From positions 806,001 to 870,000 of the forward strand of contig JAHBBC010000018.1 of NCBI GenBank assembly GCA_019915015.1: a stretch of 64,000 nt of DNA, given 5' to 3'. Position 1 is the first letter of the stretch, and every line of letters begins with the position of its first letter. This document shows positions 42,671 to 54,130 of the stretch, one piece after another. This stretch comes from Auriscalpium vulgare (taxonomy: Eukaryota > Basidiomycota > Agaricomycetes > Russulales > Auriscalpiaceae). The translations under genes and the position numbers were made by a program. The notes under the pieces are model-generated. The model ran no database searches, was not told the DNA's origin, and worked only from the letters and a program-made list of their open reading frames with translations.

Positions 42671-45038
42671 ATGATGCAGTCGCAAGTCTCCGAAGCGGCC
42701 CTTTTCCAGCAGAAGGGTACCGAGCTCTACGGAAAAAAGGCCTACAAGGCTGCCATACTTGAATTCACGCGCGCGCTCGCCTTCGACAGCGAAAACGCCG
42801 TGCTTTATTCCAATCGCGCGGCGTGCTATCTTGCTCTCAAGAAGTGAGTATACGTTTTGCTGAGGGTATCGCTATGCGTATCCGGGCTCTGAATCACTGC
42901 GATCTGGAGTAACGATAAGTGTCTCGATGACGCGCACAAGGTTCGTGACTGATCCCGAGCTCACAGCTCTTAACTGACTGCAAGCGCAGGCGATAGAGCT
43001 CGATCCGACTTATGAAAAAGGATGGTGGAGGCGTGCTGAAGCCTGTCAAGTACGCCTCACCCCTTTTTGTGCCGCTGTGTCTACTACTTGGTTATCTCAT
43101 GCAGGTCCGCAACGACCCAGCCGAAGAACTATACAGCTGGCTGCGTGCACTGTCGGCTATGGGCTCCCCAGAAAATCAGACTACCGCGCAGGGGAAGCTC
43201 CGCATGAAGTTCCTCACTGAGATAGTGCGCCTGCGCGTGACCGCCCCGCCGATCGGCGCCACCGACTCGAGCGGCGCGCTCGTCTTCAACCCGCCTCTCG
43301 GGCGCACGCCATGGGAGGCCGCCATCGTGAAGTACCACAATTTGAACAGTGAGCAGAGAAGCAGGAGCTGCGTACGTCGCAGCGCTCGCAGCTCTTGTGC
43401 AGCTCGTCACTAAGAACTCTTTCATGTCCCAGTGCCTTGTGATCATGGAGTCGTACGTTGTGAGTCTCTTCATTTAAGCTCGTTGTGTGTAGGTACCTGA
43501 TGTGCCTACCAATAGGGACTCAAGACAGGCATTGAAGCGCTCAAGAAGGCCGATCCGTTCATTCCTACCAAGACAGTTTTGTCTTGGACTCAGCACGGGT
43601 TCATCAGACCGGTAAAAACTTACGTGTTTTCGGGAGTATTCTGTGCTGATGCCACTACAGTCCGACTCTCTTCGTGATCTCACCAATTCTCTGACGTCTG
43701 ACATGCGCACGGTGAGGTGGGCCGAACTTGAAGCCCCGGAGCAAACTGGTATGTTGCAGAGAATGAGTAAGCGAAAATCTATCTGCTCTGTCGCTGCCGA
43801 CGATTTCCGACGACCATCTCGGATTTCAGTTGAGAACGAGATGCGCACGGCAGCCGCACCCGATCCTTCTCAGAAGTTCAATGTCATGACCAAGGCGTTC
43901 CGTGACATGTTGAAGCAAAACGGCTGGAATCGCGTCCGTCCCTCCGTCACCATAACCGTTCGGTGCGGGGCAAAAATTTCACTCGACTGTCTATCGATCG
44001 CTGAATAATCTTGGCAGGTGTCTGATCGTCCGTGGACATATGGCCATGAACATGCGCCGCGACTACGAGACCGCCTACACCGTCTTGAGCAAAGCGCAGA
44101 GAATCATCGAATGGGGCCGCACGGAGTGGGCGGGCGTCAGCGATGACGACCGCGGCACCATCTTTTCAGACACATTCTGCGCCGCGGTTGCATCCATGGC
44201 CCTGGTCGCATTCGAAGCGGTGAGACGCTGTGCGTGCGTGCCAAGCTAGGCTGACGCGCCGTACACCATTGCAGGCATATACCCACAGCCACGGCCGCAG
44301 CCGACGTTTTCGAAAGGAGGAGCTGATCGAGCGCGCTGATACCCTCATCAAGTATACGTTGTCAATCCCGCGTCCCGCGTCGATGAAATCAGTCTCTAGT
44401 TTGGCGTTTGTCATTTACCCCGAGGCTCAGGCGCATTCGTATGTCCTCCGTGCACTCACGAATTCTCCGTTAGTAATGGGAACTGTACAGCACAAAGGGC
44501 CTTGCTTTTGCCAAGCACGTCGAGTACACGCAATGCGAGGATGCCGAGGAGAAGAAGACGTACCTGCGGCATGCGGTCGACGAGTATATGAAGGCTGCGG
44601 AGCTCTACCCCACAGACGAGGAACGCCACGCTCGTGCGTCCTGCCCCACCACCTGCCTCTCCTCACCATGTCTACATCCACCTCGTTGTACCCATCGCAC
44701 TGACACCGCTTTCAGAATGCCTGTATGATGCACTCATGTGCCTCTTCCGCCTGCGCGCCCCGCTGCGCGAGACGATGCCTCTGATGGACCGCATCTGCAT
44801 CGTCACGCCGGAGATTGTGGAGCTATGGGAGTATTCCGAGCTCATGCAGACGAGTTTGCTGAAGAGCATCCGTGAGCTGGTGGTGTTCGCGCAGCGGGTG
44901 ACGCAGCAGGGATTCGCGCCAGATGCTTTCGTTCAGCCGCCGTGGCTGCAGAATGAGGAGGAGTCGGAAGAAGCCATACTTTTCATCCGCCCTGGCGCAC
45001 CTTTCCTTGGCGCTTATTATGGAAATACTATCTTCTGA
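42671..45038 (+). CDS. tetratricopeptide-repeat (TPR) protein
   Basis: The N-terminal exons form canonical TPR helices: ALFQQKGTELYGKKAYKAA, ILEFTRALAFDSENAVLYSN, then RAACYLALK, NNDKCLDDAHKAIELDP and YEKGWWRRAEAC. Such an arrangement binds C-terminal peptides of partner proteins, for example chaperones. The rest is a large helical region read through about ten exons (TLVQLVTKNSFMSQCLVIME, LRDLTNSLTSDMRTVRWAEL, HMAMNMRRDYETAYTVLSKA, KHVEYTQCEDAEEKKTYLRH). It ends IRPGAPFLGAYYGNTIF. A second TPR-like pair may lie near 44040-44220. No stop or frame break was found, so it is probably functional. The ATG at 42674 is an equal alternative start. A specific partner cannot be named. Confidence 0.8.
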
Positions 45039-45363
45039 TACCAAGGTCCAGCTACGGAGACTAGGTCGGCGTGCTTGCTTGGCGGGGGTTTATACGGAGG
45101 TTGCTTGATCCATGTACATATAGGGTATATTTTGTATCTCGACACAAATTCTTGAATGTCAGGCCTTTGTCTTCTCGCAGCAGTCTCCGAATTCGAAGCA
45201 AGTCTGGCCTCTTGCGGGACGGCGGCCCGTCGGGTGCCCGCATTTGTTCTGCACGCCTATCATAGTTCACCCGGAACCATCGCTTCGAGTCCACCCACCA
45301 TGCAACACTTTTCAAGCATTCTCCATTTCAACTGCGAAGGCCCAAAGCTACAATCATCCGGCT

Positions 45364-45913
45364 GAGGTCGCTATACAACCGTCCATCACGGTGCCATACA
45401 AACAAGTCGACGACCTCTCGCTGCTCATCGACATATATCTCCCCGATGCCGAGCACCCCCATCGGAGCCCGTACCTGCAATTGTGTCCTTCGACGGGGTG
45501 GATTGACGGTGGGCGACCGGATGAGTTGATTCCCAACCTGGCTGGCAAGTGAGAACACGAAGCTGATCCTTATTTACCTGTCTCGCAGCGCGGCGCGGGC
45601 GTCCGGCATCGCGCTCGTCTCCGTGGACTACAGCCCTCCTCCCGCCCACACCATCTTAGCCGACGTGGTTGAGCTCTTCGCTTCCCTCGCCGCGCATGGC
45701 GCCGCACACCACGTCCACGCCGCGCGGCTCGCCGCCGCGGGGACGAGTGCGGGCGGGCTATGCGCGTTCCTCGCGGCCGCTCACGCCGACCGCAGGAGTA
45801 ATTCTGACGGTCCAACCATGCGTCCTAGCCTCGTGGGTGATGAAGTGATGGTACCCCGCACGCGTAAGCTGGGGATCAGAAGGGCTGTCAGTGGCGCACA
45901 ACATTGCTGCTGA
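45364..45913 (+). pseudogene. truncated alpha/beta-hydrolase
   Basis: The frame reads ITVPYKQVDDLSLLIDIYLP and GWIDGGRPDEL (the oxyanion region of lipase/esterase-like hydrolases). An intron then joins NAARASGIALVSVDYSPPP, and the nucleophile elbow GTSAGG follows in LAAAGTSAGGLCAFLAAA. The catalytic Asp and His, which should lie 80-150 residues further on, are missing: the frame degenerates after AAHADR and stops at 45913. No methionine precedes the conserved part in frame. It is therefore a decayed copy, about half the usual family length. Confidence 0.7.
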
Positions 45914-46603
45914 ATCTATACCTACTGTCTATATTGCCGAGATACTGTGCCCCCAGACGCGCCTTGCGCTGCCTCGCGCCATATGTTGATTGACGCGACG
46001 AGACGCGACGCTGCCCACGTGCGATAAGTACAATGCATTTGAGCCCCTGCTGAGTATATGCGTGAAACTGTGGGCGGCACAGGCACATACTCTTGGAATC
46101 CCTACATCGACGGAGACTACAACATAAGCAAAAGCATGCGTGCATGAAACAACAAGAGCTCTTGACATACGAAGACATGCGTTGTGGACAACGAGGCTCC
46201 GGAGGCAGTCCGGAGCGCGGGGCGGACCTATCCTCTTGTCAGGGCCCGGGGATCCCAACACTGAGCGCGTCTACTAGCCGTCTTCGACTTGTATTAAGGT
46301 CCTATAGTCCGCGATGCACCCAAGCTCTAATCAGGGCGGTCCGTTCAATCGACGATATACTGGCTGCAGGCGAGTGCCAGCTGGCGAAGGCCGCGTGCGG
46401 GTGATCGGCACTAGGGGGGAAAAGCATTCAGTTCGTCGTCAAAATAGCAGCGATGACACCTTCGCGCGAGTTCTGAAGCGATGATGGATTCGATACCCCA
46501 CGAGCCGGGCGAGTTCAGGCATACATGCTGTGTGGCCCGGGCATGTTTGAGACTTGGCAGTGCGCGCGGGCGCCGCGAGGCCGTCGCTGTCTGTCAGGCC
46601 ACG
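45914..46603. other. intergenic, no gene seen
   Basis: Short frames without motifs, between the hydrolase remnant and the 1.7 kb mobile element. Confidence 0.35.
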
Positions 46604-46613
46604 AACTTCAACT
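46604..46613 (+). repeat. 10 bp target-site duplication, left
   Basis: AACTTCAACT, repeated exactly at 48317-48326. Confidence 0.85.
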
Positions 46614-48316
46614 AGAGCTCCAACTCTATTATCTAATTACCGTATATATCCGGTTATAACCCTATACATATGCTAACCGTATACGTATAAACCTGGGATC
46701 GACGAAAGACAGTAAATATACGATATACAGATAGTTTATATGGAATAGCAATTTGCAATTTGCTGTCAGAGAGTAAGTACTATGATGTTGCTGCAGTACA
46801 ATCCTTGAGCCTGATACAATATAGATGTCATGCCCATATACGGAACCTTAAGGAAGCTTTATCCCTCGGGATTAGCCGGTCATGGTGACGTGCCCTCTCT
46901 CTCTTCCTCAGCCTACCATTGAATCCAAGTCCTCACAGGCCAGCGATGCCAGACATGGTCGAGCACCGTTACACTTCACATGGCAGGCAATTGCTCAGCG
47001 CTGCACTCGTCATGCTGCGTCTCAGAGCAAACTGGTCCGACAGCTGGCAAGTACCCCGGACGACGCGTGCTTGACCGCAGGGTTCCCCGGGGGTGGCCGC
47101 AGAATCTCGTTGCCGCACGGTCTGAGTCTGTGCCAAAGACGTACCCCTCACGATGCACGTCTCACAAGGCCGCGGAGCATACCGTACTCCTCCGACGAAC
47201 TCAAGTTAAATCTTGCCCGCGCGCGCATCTTGCCCGCACGCGGCGCATCCTGAGCGCATGCGCCCTTCTCCACCCTCTATATCTTTGATATAGGATTTCG
47301 CCCGGTTTCTCTTCAGATTTTCCCTTCATTTGCGATAGCCTGCTTACTGCTCGCTGCTCGATGGGGAAACAGGTGTGCCGGCACTGTGGGGGGAAGGAGC
47401 GCGGCCCGCGGGGCGGCGCACATCGAAGAGCTCAGGTGCGCAGCCACAAGCATGAGGGCAAGTGGGTAGGCGCTTTGTGCAGGTGCGACAGACTGCGCGT
47501 CGCGACGACGCAGTCACCGCGCGTTGAACGCCCCTCTCTCTGCAACCATGTCCCGGCTCTCGCTCTACCTCAGCTGCTCGCGCCTGCCGCCGCATCGTGC
47601 GCGACAACACCGCAAATGGTGTGCCCTCTCCCTCCCTTCCCACACAACCTCAACTTGAACGACTGACCACACACCACAGTCCTCCGCATGATCAGATACA
47701 GCGCGCAACGCGCCCTTCCGCATGCCCGTCTCGCTCTTTACACCATACTCGCCCGACGCTGCACGAGCTTGCGCGGTACACGACAGCCTCGACGCCGGCC
47801 GGCGGCGGCCCATGTGCACCGTGCACATCAACCTCGACACCGCCCCCGCGCAACGCGCCACCCTGCTCTGTGGTGCCCGATGGCGGGGGAGACTTCTTTT
47901 GCTCAACTTGCTCAACGCCCTCGTGATTGATAGTGCATTCTTCAAAGAGGGTTAAGGAGAAGGTCATGCGCAGGACGCGCCGGTGAGATCCCTCGCAGAG
48001 TAGGAGCTAATTATACAAGTACTATGTTTGTGGCTACGCTACGGTGCAATATATATGTAGGACTAGTGTCAACAAGTGAGGCTTCATTGATGCGACATAT
48101 GCCCAGAGCCTTAGAACTTGTATACAAGCTTACAGGCGAAGTTTCATGTGTTTAATCGACGGGATCGGACCCTGTAGGAAATCCTTTAGGAGCAGATGAC
48201 AAAGCATGTGCAAATACTATATGGTTACCGTATAAAAACTGTTTACTATCCTATATATACCCTATCCGTATATTTTTTCCAAAAGTGGTATACGTATAGT
48301 ATATGGTTGGAGCTCT
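46614..48316. mobile_element. 1.7 kb terminal-inverted-repeat element, MULE-like
   Basis: Begins AGAGCTCCAAC (46614-46624) and ends with the exact inverse GTTGGAGCTCT (48306-48316), bracketed by identical 10 bp duplications. A target duplication of 9-11 bp is characteristic of Mutator-like elements. The ends are AT-rich with recurring CCGTATA and GTATACGTATA words. The middle (about 46880-47960) is GC-rich and carries gene-like sequence but no transposase, so the element is non-autonomous and may have captured host DNA. Confidence 0.75.
47549..47926 (+). CDS. possible captured gene fragment inside the element
   Basis: From ATG at 47549 a frame (MSRLSLYLSCSRLPPHRAR) meets a good GT-AG intron of about 60 nt. 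It can continue as PPHDQIQRATRPSACPSRSL to a Cys/Pro/Thr-rich end (GGGPCAPCTSTSTPPP, DFFCSTCSTPS). Two other frames of the second exon are also open, so the reading is uncertain. No known domain. It lies wholly in the GC-rich core of the mobile element. Confidence 0.3.
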   Translation, partial: CPGSRSTSAARACRRIVRDNTANGVPSPSLPTQPQLERLTTHHSPPHDQIQRATRPSACPSRSLHHTRPTLHELARYTTASTPAGGGPCAPCTSTSTPPPRNAPPCSVVPDGGGDFFCSTCSTPS

Positions 48317-48326
48317 AACTTCAACT
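48317..48326 (+). repeat. 10 bp target-site duplication, right
   Basis: AACTTCAACT, identical to 46604-46613. Confidence 0.85.
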
Positions 48327-48843
48327 ACGGAGAGTTATCGGAGACCCTAACCCGAGGGTAAGGCTTCAGCATTCGGTCATCGCCCGCTGTTCATCGCGCG
48401 TTGGAGCGTCGGGGAAACGAGGTGCGCCGCGAGGCGAGCATGCTGGACGGTGCCGGCGTGCATTCGTTCTGGGGACTACAGCTGGCGTCGGTGTCGCGCG
48501 AGGCGGGGGAGCTGTCGGCACGTGCCGCGGGAAAATGAAGGCAAGAGTCGCGCTCTTCACGACTTCGGCTTTCAGCTTCAGCGCTCTTCAGCACGCACCG
48601 ACCGCAATTGTTCATTCAGGATGTTATCTGTGGAAACGCGCGGCTGCCGCTCCTATCTGCGATCGGCTGGCTGTCCACCGGATTCCGTCATATTTTTGGG
48701 CGAGCGTGTAATGTCTTGAGGCTGCTCCTTGCTCTGCATCATGCAAGCCTCTGTCTGCGCCGCCGTGCGCCCGTACTCCGCTCCTCCCCGCGCTCCACTT
48801 TCTCTCCTTCGCGCACCCTTTTCTCTCTTCTCCTTCGTCCGCC
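48327..48843. other. upstream region of the Ser-rich membrane protein
   Basis: No gene supported. A pyrimidine-rich stretch (48770-48840) directly before the start codon is typical of fungal promoters. Confidence 0.4.
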
Positions 48844-50236
48844 ATGTCGTCCACCGAGGGCCAGTCGACTGCGTCGAGTGCGTCGGTGTCCCCGCCTCCT
48901 TCATCAGGTGCCTCCTCACCTCTCCCCCCGTTCTCCTCAGCTACTCCCTCCTCGTCTTCCTCGTCTTCATCGACTTTCAATCCATCTTCGTCTTCTTCGG
49001 GTTCATCATCTTCCTCACCTTTGGCACGCTCTTCGACGACAACTGACACCTTTTCATCCTCCGCTCTAGCATCATCCTCCGCTCTAGCATCGTCCTTCTC
49101 GTCCTCAATTGCATCAACAAGCTCGTTGCCCCCGAGTACCTCGTCCAATCCCCCGACGAGCAGCGACACTCCTCCTCCAACATCCTCTTCTCCTCCCCCG
49201 TCCTCCGCTTCCCCACCCCAAACCTCTGATCTACCGACGAGTGCACCAACATCTCCCAGCAGCACTCTCCCCCGCATCATCCCCCCTTCCACACCACCCA
49301 GCGCACGCTCGTCCTCACACTCCACTATACCGCCGACCTTCTCCGTAAGCCAAGCCACCGTAGTGTCCGTACATTCACTCTTATCATCACACACCATAAC
49401 TCACACGCCCCAACAGAACAACAGCCCCCAATGGTGTCGTAACCACCGTCGTCGTGCAGCAAACACAGACCATCGTCAGCGACCCGTCGACCCGGTCGGG
49501 CGGCGCCAGCAGCAGCAGCAACACGGGCGCGATCGTCGGCGGCGCGGTGGGCGGCGTCGCCGCGCTGCTTGTCCTTTTCCTCGTGTTCTGGTGGTGGCGC
49601 CGCCGCCGCCAGCGCGACGACTTTGACGGGAACTTCGACCCGGACCGCGTTGTGCGGCACTCGGGCCGCGACGACCTCGTCGGCGCAGAGGCCACGTTGT
49701 ACGCGTACGACCCCGCTGCGGGCGGCGCAGGCGCACGCCCGGGCCCCGCGCTGTTGGACGGCGCGAGCGCGAACGTCATGCGGCAGTATCCCGACGGCAA
49801 GGCGCTCCTCGCGTACGGCGGCGCGGGCGCAGCAGCCAGCGCAGGCCCTGCCAGTGTCTCGCAGTACGCGCCCCCGCGCACGGGCAGCGACCCCGAGTAC
49901 CGCTCCGAGGGCTCGCACTACCCGCCGGCGAGCCCCTCGCGCAGCGCGTTCCCCGCAGGCGCGGGCGCGGCGGTGGACTTCCGCCACCCGTCCCCAGGCC
50001 CGTCGCTGCCGTCGTCCGGCACGAGCACATCGTTTCAGCGCGCGAGCAAGGAGTGGGAGGCGCGCGCACCGCCCGCGGGCGGCTTCTCGCTCGCCAACGC
50101 GGAGGAGGACAGCGCGGGGCCCGGGCTCAGTTCTGGGACGCCGGTGATCCAGCATCGGGATGGCGGGCGCGTCGCGGAGGCGGCACCGCAGGAGATCCCG
50201 CCGAGCTATAATTCTATTCCTGCGGATCAGCGCTAG
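48844..50236 (+). CDS. Ser/Thr-rich single-pass membrane protein (sensor-like)
   Basis: Exon 1 (48844 to about 49349) starts MSSTEGQSTASSASVSPPPS and is almost entirely Ser, Pro and Thr, like heavily O-glycosylated wall-spanning ectodomains. The second part reads VVTTVVVQQTQTIVSDPS, then one transmembrane helix GAIVGGAVGGVAALLVLFLV followed by FWWWRRRRQRDD (positive inside). A cytoplasmic tail of about 200 residues follows, with SQYAPPRTGSDPEYRSEG and ends EIPPSYNSIPADQR. This layout is that of fungal Mid2/WSC-like surface sensors. The first-exon frame does not join the second in phase with the obvious donor at 49350, so the junction, or one base, is unresolved. No N-terminal signal peptide is visible, so an upstream exon is likely. 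Confidence 0.7.
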
Positions 50237-50691
50237 GCGGCCAGATTATGCGTGGTGTGATACATGGTTCGTTTTTCTTTGGTGGGTGGATGGATGGATG
50301 GTGTTTACGCGCTTTACGACCCTTGTCTATGTCTGTACTGATATCCCCGTTATACTCAAGTACCCTTATCACAGTATCTTTGCGCTGATTGTCAATGCAG
50401 GGATTGTTTTCGTTTCACGTCCTACTTTCGGTTTGCTTTGCCAGTTGCCAGCTTTGTAAGGTGCGTTCGTAGAGCCTTCAAATCTCGCTCTCCTGGAAAT
50501 GATCCTGCAACACAGCGTGCCGTGTTTTCGACTTTGCGGCGCCTACAGATCACCTGAAGGGGTTTGACTCAGGCTTCGCTCGGGAGGCGATTCGTTTGTG
50601 CGACTGCTGACAGCGGTGAGATGACCACTAGATAGGCATTAAGGTATGTAAGGTAGTAGGGACGGGTCCTCCGCGACATCCTTCATCCCCA
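50237..50691. other. 3' flank, no gene seen
   Basis: T-rich sequence after the stop of the membrane-protein gene, probably untranslated region. Confidence 0.4.
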
Positions 50692-51183
50692 TCAACCGCC
50701 CGCCCAGACACAATTCCGCACGACCTCCCTGAGCGCACCGCACTCATCCTGCACGCGTTTGCAAACATGCCGTACCGTACGAGCACATCGGCCGTGCGCC
50801 AGTCGTCGAGGTAAAGGCACGTGCCTGAGGGTCGAGCGCCTCCGCGACAGGCTGCCAAACTTTCGTGTACAGCAAGCAGCCCGGCGTTGCTTTGATGCGC
50901 ATACCCGCGGCCAATGAACGTGCGGAGCGGGGTGTGCACACATGGTCAGAGGTGGCCGACGACAGCTTCCCCGGCTTGCTTGCGTTCGAGGTCGATGCTC
51001 TGTTCCGACAATCAGGAAGGCGTCAACAGGCGAGGCGAGGAGCAAACTAACGTGTTTGGGGTCCGTCATCTCCCCTTGCCGAAAGGAACAAAAGACTCCT
51101 TGCGCGGCAGAGTGTATTCTGGGAGTATGGCATCTAGCACGTCGGGGCGCAGGCGGGCGCGGCGCTCGAGCTCGCCCAACTAA
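50692..51183 (-). pseudogene. decayed uncharacterised gene
   Basis: The minus strand reads LGELERRARLRPDVLDAIL and KESFVPFGKGEMTDPKH. A phase-0 intron leads to SIDLERKQAGEAVVGHL, then a stop. Downstream, coding-like words continue in two other frames (GMRIKATPGCLLYTKVWQP and YLDDWRTADVLVRYGMFAN). These pieces look like consecutive parts of one protein broken by at least two shifts. Family not recognised; no start codon is seen. Confidence 0.45.
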
Positions 51184-51654
51184 GAGGCGCAAGTCTGGTG
51201 AAGCATGTATATAAGGGGGGCATTAACTTGGGTGGTCGGAGAGACGTCCTGTTCTACGAGGCGACGAACACGTCTTGCGCGAGCGCGCGGAGACAAAACC
51301 AGCAAAAATAGTGATGATTTGGTGGTGATAGAGAGCACCCAGAACTTGAAGATGTCGTCGAGGAGTGACAGGTTTCAAGGTGGAACCGTGGGACGACTCA
51401 CCGACTCCGTGTGCCCAGTGGTAGCACTCGAAGGGCGCATTGCTTTCACAGCGGATCATGCCTGTGGAACTAATTTGCTGCTGTGCGGTGGCGGGGGATG
51501 GGGTACAAGTACAGATAGCGATGCAACACATAACGACGAAGAGAAAAATGGGCAGCAGCGCGGAGAGCAGAGAGCGAATACTGGATGAAATATGCCATCA
51601 CACTGGCTCAGCATTGGCTTGAGAGGGACACACATGCGGACTCACAATATCATC
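51184..51654. other. intergenic, no gene seen
   Basis: Short frames only. Confidence 0.35.
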
Positions 51655-52248
51655 CTACGAGGTGGCAGCGTCCCAATACCACTTAGGCTGGTCAAAGATG
51701 TCGAGCTCTGCCGCTATCACCTCCAACAGCGCCTCTTCGAAGTCGTCGGGGAACTTCTGCTTGTGCCTTGTATGGTTGTTGTACAGCGCGACTACAAACA
51801 TCCCACTGTCGCCCGACCACGGCTGCGCCAGGTATAGACTGCGCACGCGAGTATGATTGCGCAGATGCTTGATAATGCGGGTTAATGCACCCCAGTACGT
51901 GTCCCGTTTGAAGTCGGGCGGCAGGATGTCTTCCTCGAGCGCGTACTCCAACAGGCGCCTCTCCGACACGATGAAGCCGAAGTGCAAAATCGGGAGGTCT
52001 TTGTCGTGCGTGGCGTCCAGTTCAGGCGGAAGATCATCCATAGGAGTAAACGCGGCGCTCATCGTCTCGAGCCACTATAACAAGCCGTGCTTCAGCAACT
52101 TGAAGGCCCATCGGCCTGCCAGTGACGCGACAGTGTATCGTACCTTGGCATATTCCCTGTCGACATCCTCCGGCCGATTGCGATGCCACTCCTGCATCCA
52201 CTCTGGTTCCGGGGATGGAACATATGTGATGTCTTCGATAGTGAGCAT
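51655..52248 (-). CDS. small uncharacterised acidic protein, two exons
   Basis: Exon 1 (52144-52248) reads MLTIEDITYVPSPEPEWMQE and WHRNRPEDVDREYAK. A 69 nt phase-0 intron leads to exon 2, WLETMSAAFTPMDDLPPELD through GFIVSERRLLEYALEEDIL, YWGALTRIIKHLRNHTRVR and SLYLAQPWSGDSGMFVVALY to FDQPKWYWDAATS. About 174 residues. No known domain, signal peptide or membrane helix. Both exons have coding-like composition and the splice keeps frame, so it is probably a real gene. A shorter model starting at the internal Met (52062) is less likely. Confidence 0.65.
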
Positions 52249-53064
52249 GGTTGGGGGGAGGGCGCCCGGCGCGGGGAGGCTGAAGCGCGTTCGCCGCTGG
52301 AAATCTCGCGATCACGTGCCGCGGCCGTGGTTGAGCAGACTCAGCAGAGCCCGGCCGGTTGCCGCACGTTCGGCATTCACCTCCGTGGTCACGGATATCA
52401 CGCAGGCCAGGGCATCTACGACTGATTCCACACGTCTCCATCTCGGTGTCTAGACAGCGTCGATATACGATTGACTGCGGAGACCGCGAGGCGATAAATG
52501 TCGGTAAGCTCTTCACTGTTGATTCTGTGTCAAAATCGTGACTTGCTGTGGTACCACAAGACGGACGCCGACCGTCAGAAAAGGGATTGCGTTCGAGCGC
52601 AGAGTAACCAAGCCTGATTTCTCTTCCATGCTATCCTGTTTTGCGATATTGTGTTTGCGATCTTTCTTTGGTGGATGAAGTCAGAGCCCAGTGAGCAGTG
52701 AAGGTGGCAGAGCAAGAAGTGACGACGCGTCAGAACCGGGATGTGCTCTTTCCCAGAATCCACATGTAAAATACGCATCGCGTGCATCGAAGGATTCGTG
52801 GTGTCATCTCCGTCGCACAGGCTGAAGGCGAGATGTGGAAGATTGACTCGTGATTGAGAGTGTATGCGATGCGACGTGAACGAGATCAAACAGACGAGAT
52901 CAGGAGATAATTACGAACAGTCAAAGGCATAATCTACCAGCCCAGCTCAGGTAAGGAAACATACTGGACGGACATTGAACATTAGTCAAGAAGACGTCAG
53001 GCACTGCGCAACGCGATGACAGAGATGGTCTGCTCACGGGATGAATACGACGCGCGCCGGCAGC
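52249..53064. other. intergenic, no gene seen
   Basis: Short frames on both strands, with no conserved motifs or splice-supported model. Confidence 0.4.
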
Positions 53065-53700
53065 CTACGTTTCGTAGATGATGTTCAGCTCCTCGATGAG
53101 CTCCTCGATGTAGTCCTGCCCGGCGATGGAGACCTCGCCCGTGTGAGGGCAGAGCATCTTGCCCTCAAGAGCCCACCGCCATTGCTGAGTTGAAGAATCA
53201 GGACGTATGAAGCAACTCCTGACAGCAGAGAAGACGATCGAGCACCTACCAGGTAACGCGTCAAGTCCTCATCGTCACTCCTCACACTACGCCACTCGTC
53301 CTCGCAGCAGAAGACAACGTAGCAGTCCAACATGAACTTGCCAATATCCTTCGTCCGCGAGACAGGTGTCGGGATGTCGCGCCCGCGCTGGCGCCGGCAG
53401 GCGAGAACGAGGTTGCGGTGTCGCTGAGCACGACCGAGGGCGCGAACACAGTTCCGTGTGAAGGAGATTGTGGGCCAGTGCAGCCGGTAGTCCTCGGAGA
53501 AGTTGACCAGAATAACGGCGTCGAGGTCGCAGAGGCCGATATCGGTAAGTAGTGCTTTGATCCGGGCGATTGGTGCTGGTAAGGATGTAAGTGAATGGAC
53601 ATCCTCCGTCGCCGTCGAACGATGGCTTACCGTGGATCATGCGGAACGGGAGGGACTTCAGTAGCGTGCCAGACCGGGCGGGGCTGGTATGTGCAGCCCG
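53065..53700 (-). CDS. uncharacterised protein, family copy 2 (5' end lost?)
   Basis: Paralogue of the gene at 531-1747. The exons 53250-53575 and 53065-53184 match it closely: LTDIGLCDLDAVILVNFSED, YRLHWP, RRQRGRDIPTPVSRTKDIGK, VRSDDEDLTRYL, QWRWALEGKMLCPHTGE and EELIEELNIIYET. The last intron is in the same position, and an upstream exon ends LLKSLPFRMIHA at 53631. Further upstream, homology to copy 1 fades into GC-rich tandem repeats, and no matching first exon or start codon is seen. The copy is either truncated or has acquired a new 5' end. Confidence 0.6.
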
Positions 53701-53849
53701 CCGGGTCATGGCGCGGACCCCGCCCGTACCGCGCGGACCCAGCGCGCCCAGCAATGCTGGAGCAGCTCGAGCCCGTGCGCTGTGAGGGGATCCCGCCATG
53801 ACCAGGCGGCTTCCACCAGACCCCTGCTGGTGTTCGCCCCGGCCGCGCG

Positions 53850-54130
53850 CCCGCCAGGACTGTGCGCGCCCGCCAAGTCTGTGCGGCGCCCAGTCTCGGC
53901 GCGCTGTCCCCACGCCTATGTCGTCGCGCGGGTGCGTCGGTCGTCGTCGCCCAGCCCGCCAGGACTGTGCGCGCCCGCCAAGTCTGTGCGGCGCCCAGTC
54001 TCGGCGCGCTCTCCCCACGCCTACGTCGTCGATCCGACCCCGCGCGTTCGTGTGTTGTCGTCGAGCCCCCGCCTGGTCTGTGCGGCGCCCAGTCTCGGCG
54101 CACTGTCCCCACGCCTACGTCGTCGATCCA
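53850..54130 (+). repeat. 105 bp tandem repeat, about 2.6 copies
   Basis: The unit starts CCGCCAGGACTGTGCG at about 53851 and again at 53956, and a shorter third copy starts near 54063. Each holds GCGGCGCCCAGTCTCGGCGC and CCCCACGCCTA. It lies directly 5' of copy 2 of the gene family. Confidence 0.85.

Noticed and set aside
48624..49397. 257-residue acidic frame on the minus strand
   Set aside because: It is the antisense shadow of the Ser-rich exon; Glu/Asp runs arise from TCx codons read backwards.
49325..50155. 276-residue Arg/Ala-rich frame on the minus strand
   Set aside because: It is antisense to the membrane-protein tail, with no splice logic and no motif.
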